This document shows positions 7,276 to 10,702 of a stretch of 10,702 nt of DNA, one piece after another. The notes beneath the pieces were generated by a model. The model was not told where the DNA came from and searched no databases. It was given only the letters and a program-made list of their open reading frames with translations. Origin of the DNA: JABMOW01 sp964409335 (GTDB taxonomy: Bacteria; Fidelibacterota; Marinisomatia; SCGC-AAA003-L08; JACNLC01); NCBI GenBank assembly GCA_964409335.1, contig CAYPCW010000059.1:1-10702 (forward strand). The letters are read 5' to 3'. The first letter of the stretch is position 1. Each line of letters starts with the position of its first letter. Both the position numbers and the translations under genes were made by a program.

Positions 7276-8052
7276 CTAAAACACTTTTATTTCATTGATC
7301 ATGATATCAACCAACTTATCGGCAATCTCATCGGGGGTTCCTTCGATGAACGTCGTTTCTTTGATCTTATTGGGGATATACATTTTTTCCAGAAAGATCT
7401 TGTTTTCAATGGCTGTCCGGTCAATTCTGGATTTGTCAAAAATTTCGATGGGTTTCTTTTTCATCATCATAATACCGCGTAAAGAGGCATATCTTGGTTT
7501 ATTCAATCCTGATTGAATGGTGATCGAGGAAGGGAGATCAAGTTCTGTCCACTGAAACCAACCGCCTTCCAATTCCTGTTTGACTCTGATCTGGTTTTCA
7601 TTTACGATTTCGGTCCCCATCACCAAAGCTGCATGGGACATTTGCAACATTTCTGCCAGGAGCAGACCCAGTTGAGAATTTCCGGAGTCATTGGATTGTA
7701 ATCCTGACAGAATTAAGTGGAAATTTTCGTCTTTTAAGATCTGGGAAAATATTTTGGCTGTCGCTAAGATATCATAATTATCCAACCCGTCATCGGGTAT
7801 ATACAAGCCGCGATCAGCGCCTTTTGCGAGTGCATCTTTAATGACCTGCTGAGAAGATTCTCTACCGAGTGTACATGCAACAACCTCACCGCCTTGGGCT
7901 TCCTTAATCAGTAGGGCTTCTTCAAGGGCATAGGTATCACTTTCGTTGGTGCACCATGTGATATCGTCCAATTTTATCCCTGAACCGTCATTGGATAAAA
8001 CAATCGCTGAATCGTTATCGGGTACCTGTTTCATCAGTACGCATATTTTCAT
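7276..8052 (-). CDS. etfB: Electron transfer flavoprotein beta subunit
   Basis: This 258-residue EtfB is of normal length. It pairs with EtfA and provides the AMP- or second-FAD-binding side of the carrier. Visible family features are the start MKICVLMKQVPD, the YALEEALLIKE helix, VIKDALAKGADRGLYI, the LSGLQSNDSGNSQLGLLLAEML nucleotide-binding segment, and the EtfB signature region VKQELEGGWFQWTELDLPSSITIQ followed by NKPRYASLRGIMMMKKKPI. The ATG at 8052 has AGGAG eight bases upstream. It is the first gene of the cluster, ahead of etfA (8-base gap) and the membrane oxidoreductase. Its leader holds a hairpin with a U-run and a sequence complementary to the Shine-Dalgarno region, so expression may be controlled post-transcriptionally. 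No acyl-CoA dehydrogenase or other electron-donor gene is visible in the window, so the physiological donor is unknown. Confidence 0.95.
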   Translation of the reverse strand: MKICVLMKQVPDNDSAIVLSNDGSGIKLDDITWCTNESDTYALEEALLIKEAQGGEVVACTLGRESSQQVIKDALAKGADRGLYIPDDGLDNYDILATAKIFSQILKDENFHLILSGLQSNDSGNSQLGLLLAEMLQMSHAALVMGTEIVNENQIRVKQELEGGWFQWTELDLPSSITIQSGLNKPRYASLRGIMMMKKKPIEIFDKSRIDRTAIENKIFLEKMYIPNKIKETTFIEGTPDEIADKLVDIMINEIKVF

Positions 8053-8057
8053 TTATG

Positions 8058-8161
8058 ATCTCCTAATTGTAACCGGCCTTTTTGAATAAAAGGATTTATA
8101 TCAATAAAAATGTGTGAGAAATGGACGCTAAACTTACACAGATATGAATTTATTAGGAGAT
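8058..8161 (-). promoter_or_regulatory. Possible Shine-Dalgarno-sequestering pairing in the etfB leader
   Basis: ATTAGGAGAT, which contains the etfB ribosome site (minus strand, 8067-8058), is exactly complementary over 10 bases to ATCTCCTAAT at 8161-8152 on the same strand, 84 bases upstream. In an mRNA starting upstream of 8161 the two could pair and block ribosome access. Pairing is inferred, no promoter has been placed upstream of 8161, and no known riboswitch class was recognised. Confidence 0.35.
8101..8140 (-). terminator. Terminator- or attenuator-like hairpin in the etfB leader
   Basis: On the minus strand TGTGTAAG (8140-8133) pairs with CTCACACA (8118-8111), giving eight positions with one A-C mismatch around a 14-base loop. 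TTTTTATTG follows directly. The stem is only moderately GC-rich, so it may be a weak terminator. It sits between the anti-Shine-Dalgarno element and the etfB ribosome site, the layout of a leader attenuator. Confidence 0.35.
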
Positions 8162-8322
8162 GAAAATCCAAATATGCTGATCACATAATTTTGTTTCCTA
8201 ATCATTTCACTGTAAAATTCGTTCGTTCTGCCAAACCGGCGACCAAAGACGTAAGTTTATTTATATACAAAGCACCCGGTGAAGGATTATTATTGGACGA
8301 TGTGTTACTATTCTTTACAAAA

Positions 8323-8328
8323 TATAAT
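8323..8328 (+). promoter_or_regulatory. Candidate -10 box for the DUF5916 gene
   Basis: TATAAT is a perfect -10 match 32 bases before the GTG at 8361. No good -35 box lies 16-18 bases upstream (ATGTGT at 8300-8305), and the region is AT-rich, so the call is tentative. Confidence 0.3.
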
Positions 8329-8360
8329 AAGAATATAGTATTTAAATTACCTGTTACTCT

Positions 8361-10702
8361 GTGAAAAATATAATCAATATTCAAACATTACTCATGATTT
8401 TTTCGTTGTTCCTGCTGGGCGGTAACAAAGAAATATTTTCCTCAATGATGACTCAGAACAGTTTAAATTTCGTGCTGAATTTTAAAAAAATAGCATATGC
8501 TACAAGAATACATAATTCACCCAGCATTGATGGTATCCTGTCGGAAAAAATTTGGGATATTACCGCACCGATCAACAGTTTTGTTCAGGACTACCCGAAT
8601 AATCTCCATGCGCCAACGGAAAAAACCGAAGTCAAATTGCTTTTTAATAATGATGCGCTTTATGTGGGTGTGCGTTTATTCGATTCCGAACCGTCAAAAA
8701 TATCAGAGAGACTCGCCCGCAGGGATGACTGGATGGCGGGGTTCGAAGGAATTGCCGACTGGTTCACTATTGAACTGGATACCCGATTCGACCACCAAAC
8801 CGCTTTTATGTTTGCCGTGAATGCTTCCGGGATTCAGGTAGATGCTACTATTTTTGATGATTCGGATTATGACGAAGAGTGGAATGCCGTTTGGCAGTCG
8901 GCAGTATCAAGGAATATGGATGGTTGGAGCATCGAGATTGAAATCCCATTTTCGATACTTCGATATACAGAAGTAGATTCTATGGTCTGGGGGATGGACA
9001 TGGCACGATATATCCATCGGAAAAACGAACATATCACCTGGATACCCCATCCCCGGGGAGCCAAAGGTATCGTATCCCGCTATGGAAGGTTGAAAGGACT
9101 CGATCATATCCCTGTGTCGAAGCAGATTGAAATCCTGCCTTATGTCCTATCCGGAGGATACGTATTAAACGGTGAAGAATTGTCCTTTCCAGATACAGAA
9201 CCACTAATTTTTACCCCAATCCAGGAAGTTGACGGAAACATAGATGGCGGCGTCGATATAAAATATGGCATTGGCTCCAATTCAACAATTGATCTAACGA
9301 TAAATCCTGATTTTGGATGGATAGAGGCTGACCCTGCTAATATCAACCTTACATATTATGAGACTTATTATGAAGAAAAACGTCCGTTTTTTATGGAAAA
9401 TTCTATGATTTTCGATACGCCGATTGAAATGTTTTATTCACGACGTATCGGTAAAATGGAATCACGTATTTTATCAGCAGGGAAGCTATCCGGTAAATCA
9501 TCCGAAGGCTTAACATACTGTATATTGGGTGCATTGACGAGCAACCACCAGGGTGGATCTTGGAAAAATGATTGGACGGACACAAGACTGAATTATTATC
9601 TGACCAGCCGGATAGTTCAGGACGTTATGATGGGGAATTCTTATATCGGCCTGATGCTGACTTTTGCACAGTTGGATGCGTACTCTGCGCATACGATTTC
9701 TGCAGATCATTTTTTCTCATTCTGGAATAATCGCCTGATCATTGATGAACAAATTGCCATTAGTGATGTAGAAGGAAATAGCGGTATAGGCTATGTGGGT
9801 GAGGTGGTGTACGATAATGAATCTTTTCTGGATACATATCTTTCCGTTGACTACTTCGATCAGAATTTTAATAACAATGACCTGGGATTTCTTAGAAGAA
9901 ACGACCTGATGAGTCTGAATACCGGATTCACACTTAGAATGCAGGAACCCGGTCTGATCGCCCGGTACATGTACGCCGGAATTGACGTGAATCATCAGAC
10001 GAATCTGGATGGATTGATCATCGGCAACTTAATCAGTTTAGACGGTGGAATTACATTTAATAATTATTGGCGAATTGCTGCAGGCGTGAACCGTTCACTC
10101 GGTCACTTCGATGATAGATTGACATATGATTATGAAACTAAGGAATTAGGTCCACCCGCAAAAATCCCGCAAACGGATGGTGTGTATTTTTCGATTAGCA
10201 GCGATCGGACGCTTCCCATCCAAATTAGCAGTACGGCTGGAAAAGGCTGGAGTACCATCGGTGACAGCGGGAGACAATTTTCGACCTTGTTCTCCTTCCG
10301 CCCAACCAGCGCTATTGAAACCAGCCTGAACTTTTCACGGAACAGGTCATTCGAAAAATTCCATTGGCTGGAAACTGTCTCTGAAGAAATATCTTCAAAT
10401 GGATTCACGGATAGTGTGGTTCACTTCATGTTTGCCGAATCCAATAATCGTATTGATATTCTCACCTTGCGAATATCAGCGGGGTTAGCTATGAATAAAA
10501 GTATTGAGTTTTACTCCGAGTATTTTCAAAGTATCAACCGTTTCAATGATGACCACTATTCCGAACTATTGGAAACCAATCCCTACCCTGTACAAACGGG
10601 CTATCAGCCGTATTCTGATTCCCCGGACGATTATACGCTTTTAGACCCCAACTTATATAGTGAATTTTATACAAAATTTTCCAGTTTGAATCTGAATTTT
10701 GT
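8361..10702 (+). CDS. CBM9-like/DUF5916 outer-membrane protein (partial at right edge)
   Basis: The frame is open from GTG 8361 through 780 codons to the window edge with no stop. Family members usually run about 750-900 residues, so only the C-terminal strands are probably missing. Residues 1 to about 28 look like a signal peptide (VKNIINIQTLLMIFSLFLLGG), which is why I chose the GTG despite no clear ribosome site; an in-frame TAA at 8343 limits extension. Residues about 52-240 form a CBM9/DOMON-like beta-sandwich (SIDGILSEKIWD, ALYVGVRLFDSEP, WSIEIEIPFSILRY). From about 265 comes DUF5916, with NPDFGWIEADPANINLTYYE (315-334) and EEKRPFF (338-344), followed by alternating strands typical of a beta-barrel. 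The biochemical function of the family is not established, and carbohydrate binding is suggested only by the CBM9 similarity. It is divergent from the etf cluster and shares its upstream region. Confidence 0.88.
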   Translation, partial: MKNIINIQTLLMIFSLFLLGGNKEIFSSMMTQNSLNFVLNFKKIAYATRIHNSPSIDGILSEKIWDITAPINSFVQDYPNNLHAPTEKTEVKLLFNNDALYVGVRLFDSEPSKISERLARRDDWMAGFEGIADWFTIELDTRFDHQTAFMFAVNASGIQVDATIFDDSDYDEEWNAVWQSAVSRNMDGWSIEIEIPFSILRYTEVDSMVWGMDMARYIHRKNEHITWIPHPRGAKGIVSRYGRLKGLDHIPVSKQIEILPYVLSGGYVLNGEELSFPDTEPLIFTPIQEVDGNIDGGVDIKYGIGSNSTIDLTINPDFGWIEADPANINLTYYETYYEEKRPFFMENSMIFDTPIEMFYSRRIGKMESRILSAGKLSGKSSEGLTYCILGALTSNHQGGSWKNDWTDTRLNYYLTSRIVQDVMMGNSYIGLMLTFAQLDAYSAHTISADHFFSFWNNRLIIDEQIAISDVEGNSGIGYVGEVVYDNESFLDTYLSVDYFDQNFNNNDLGFLRRNDLMSLNTGFTLRMQEPGLIARYMYAGIDVNHQTNLDGLIIGNLISLDGGITFNNYWRIAAGVNRSLGHFDDRLTYDYETKELGPPAKIPQTDGVYFSISSDRTLPIQISSTAGKGWSTIGDSGRQFSTLFSFRPTSAIETSLNFSRNRSFEKFHWLETVSEEISSNGFTDSVVHFMFAESNNRIDILTLRISAGLAMNKSIEFYSEYFQSINRFNDDHYSELLETNPYPVQTGYQPYSDSPDDYTLLDPNLYSEFYTKFSSLNLNF

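Larger units (their letters stand above)
8053..8360. other. Divergent intergenic region between etfB and the DUF5916 gene
   Basis: This 308-base gap must carry the start signals for both the etf cluster (leftward) and the DUF5916 gene (rightward). Near etfB it holds the hairpin and anti-Shine-Dalgarno element listed separately. On the other side a TATAAT lies at 8323-8328. The middle (about 8186-8290) is less AT-rich, with tandem TTCG units at 8218-8228 and a CACC/GGTG inverted repeat near 8273. I see no convincing gene. A 60-codon minus-strand frame at 8202-8384 starts inside the divergent gene and has no ribosome site. Confidence 0.6.

Noticed and set aside
8202..8384. A 60-codon minus-strand frame as a small gene upstream of etfB.
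   Set aside because: It starts inside the divergent gene's signal-peptide codons, has no ribosome site and no known domain. It is kept only as a possible remnant or repeat in the findings.
8361..10702. Possible pseudogene, because many short antisense frames (8867-10408) are visible and no complete plus-strand gene ends here.
   Set aside because: Codon-by-codon reading from GTG 8361 gives one frame without stops to the window edge and with conserved DUF5916 motifs. It is truncated only by the window.
1..10702. CRISPR array, tRNA or rRNA gene, insertion sequence, prophage or defence genes.
   Set aside because: No regularly spaced repeats, RNA-gene signatures, transposase or integrase motifs, or defence domains were seen on either strand.

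Overview
The window reads as accessory chromosome from a Gram-negative bacterium of the FCB superphylum (Marinimicrobia, Calditrichota, KSB1 or a similar lineage). Four traits point there: a TonB-dependent receptor with an N-terminal carboxypeptidase-regulatory-like domain, a secreted protein ending in a type IX secretion (Por) sorting domain with the YPNPFNP motif, a dockerin domain in that same protein, and a DUF5916/CBM9-like outer-membrane protein. Most starts have a clear Shine-Dalgarno (SD) sequence, which argues mildly against typical Bacteroidia. The exact phylum cannot be fixed from this stretch alone.

Layout, left to right. (1) 1-1865, minus: the N-terminal 621 codons of a TonB-dependent receptor that runs off the left edge. 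It carries a long Asp/Asn/Gly-rich insertion resembling calcium-binding loops. (2) 2082-4067, minus: a complete 661-residue secreted protein with a dockerin pair and a T9SS sorting tail, followed by a strong intrinsic terminator at 2024-2058. (3) 4191-8052, minus: a three-gene energy-metabolism cluster in the order etfB, etfA, then a membrane-anchored iron-sulfur oxidoreductase. (4) 8361-10702, plus: a divergently transcribed CBM9-like/DUF5916 outer-membrane protein that runs off the right edge.

The functional core is the etfB-etfA-oxidoreductase cluster. EtfAB is a soluble flavoprotein electron carrier. The third protein combines NarI-like haem-b membrane helices, two [4Fe-4S] motifs and two CCG cysteine-rich domains. 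That is the architecture of the EMO-type ETF:(methyl)menaquinone oxidoreductases described in syntrophic and anaerobic fatty-acid and aromatic-acid degraders. The likely role is moving electrons from acyl-CoA dehydrogenases or similar flavin enzymes to the menaquinone pool without the classical ETF-QO. The flanking genes are all envelope or secreted proteins (receptor, dockerin/T9SS protein, beta-barrel), so this is a respiratory module set among polymer- or nutrient-acquisition genes.

The main non-coding point of interest is the 308-base divergent region between etfB and the DUF5916 gene. On the etfB strand it has a hairpin followed by a U-run, and a 10-base element exactly complementary to the etfB Shine-Dalgarno region. 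No tRNA, rRNA, CRISPR array, transposase or integrase was seen. Both edge genes are open to the window boundary with no in-frame stop.
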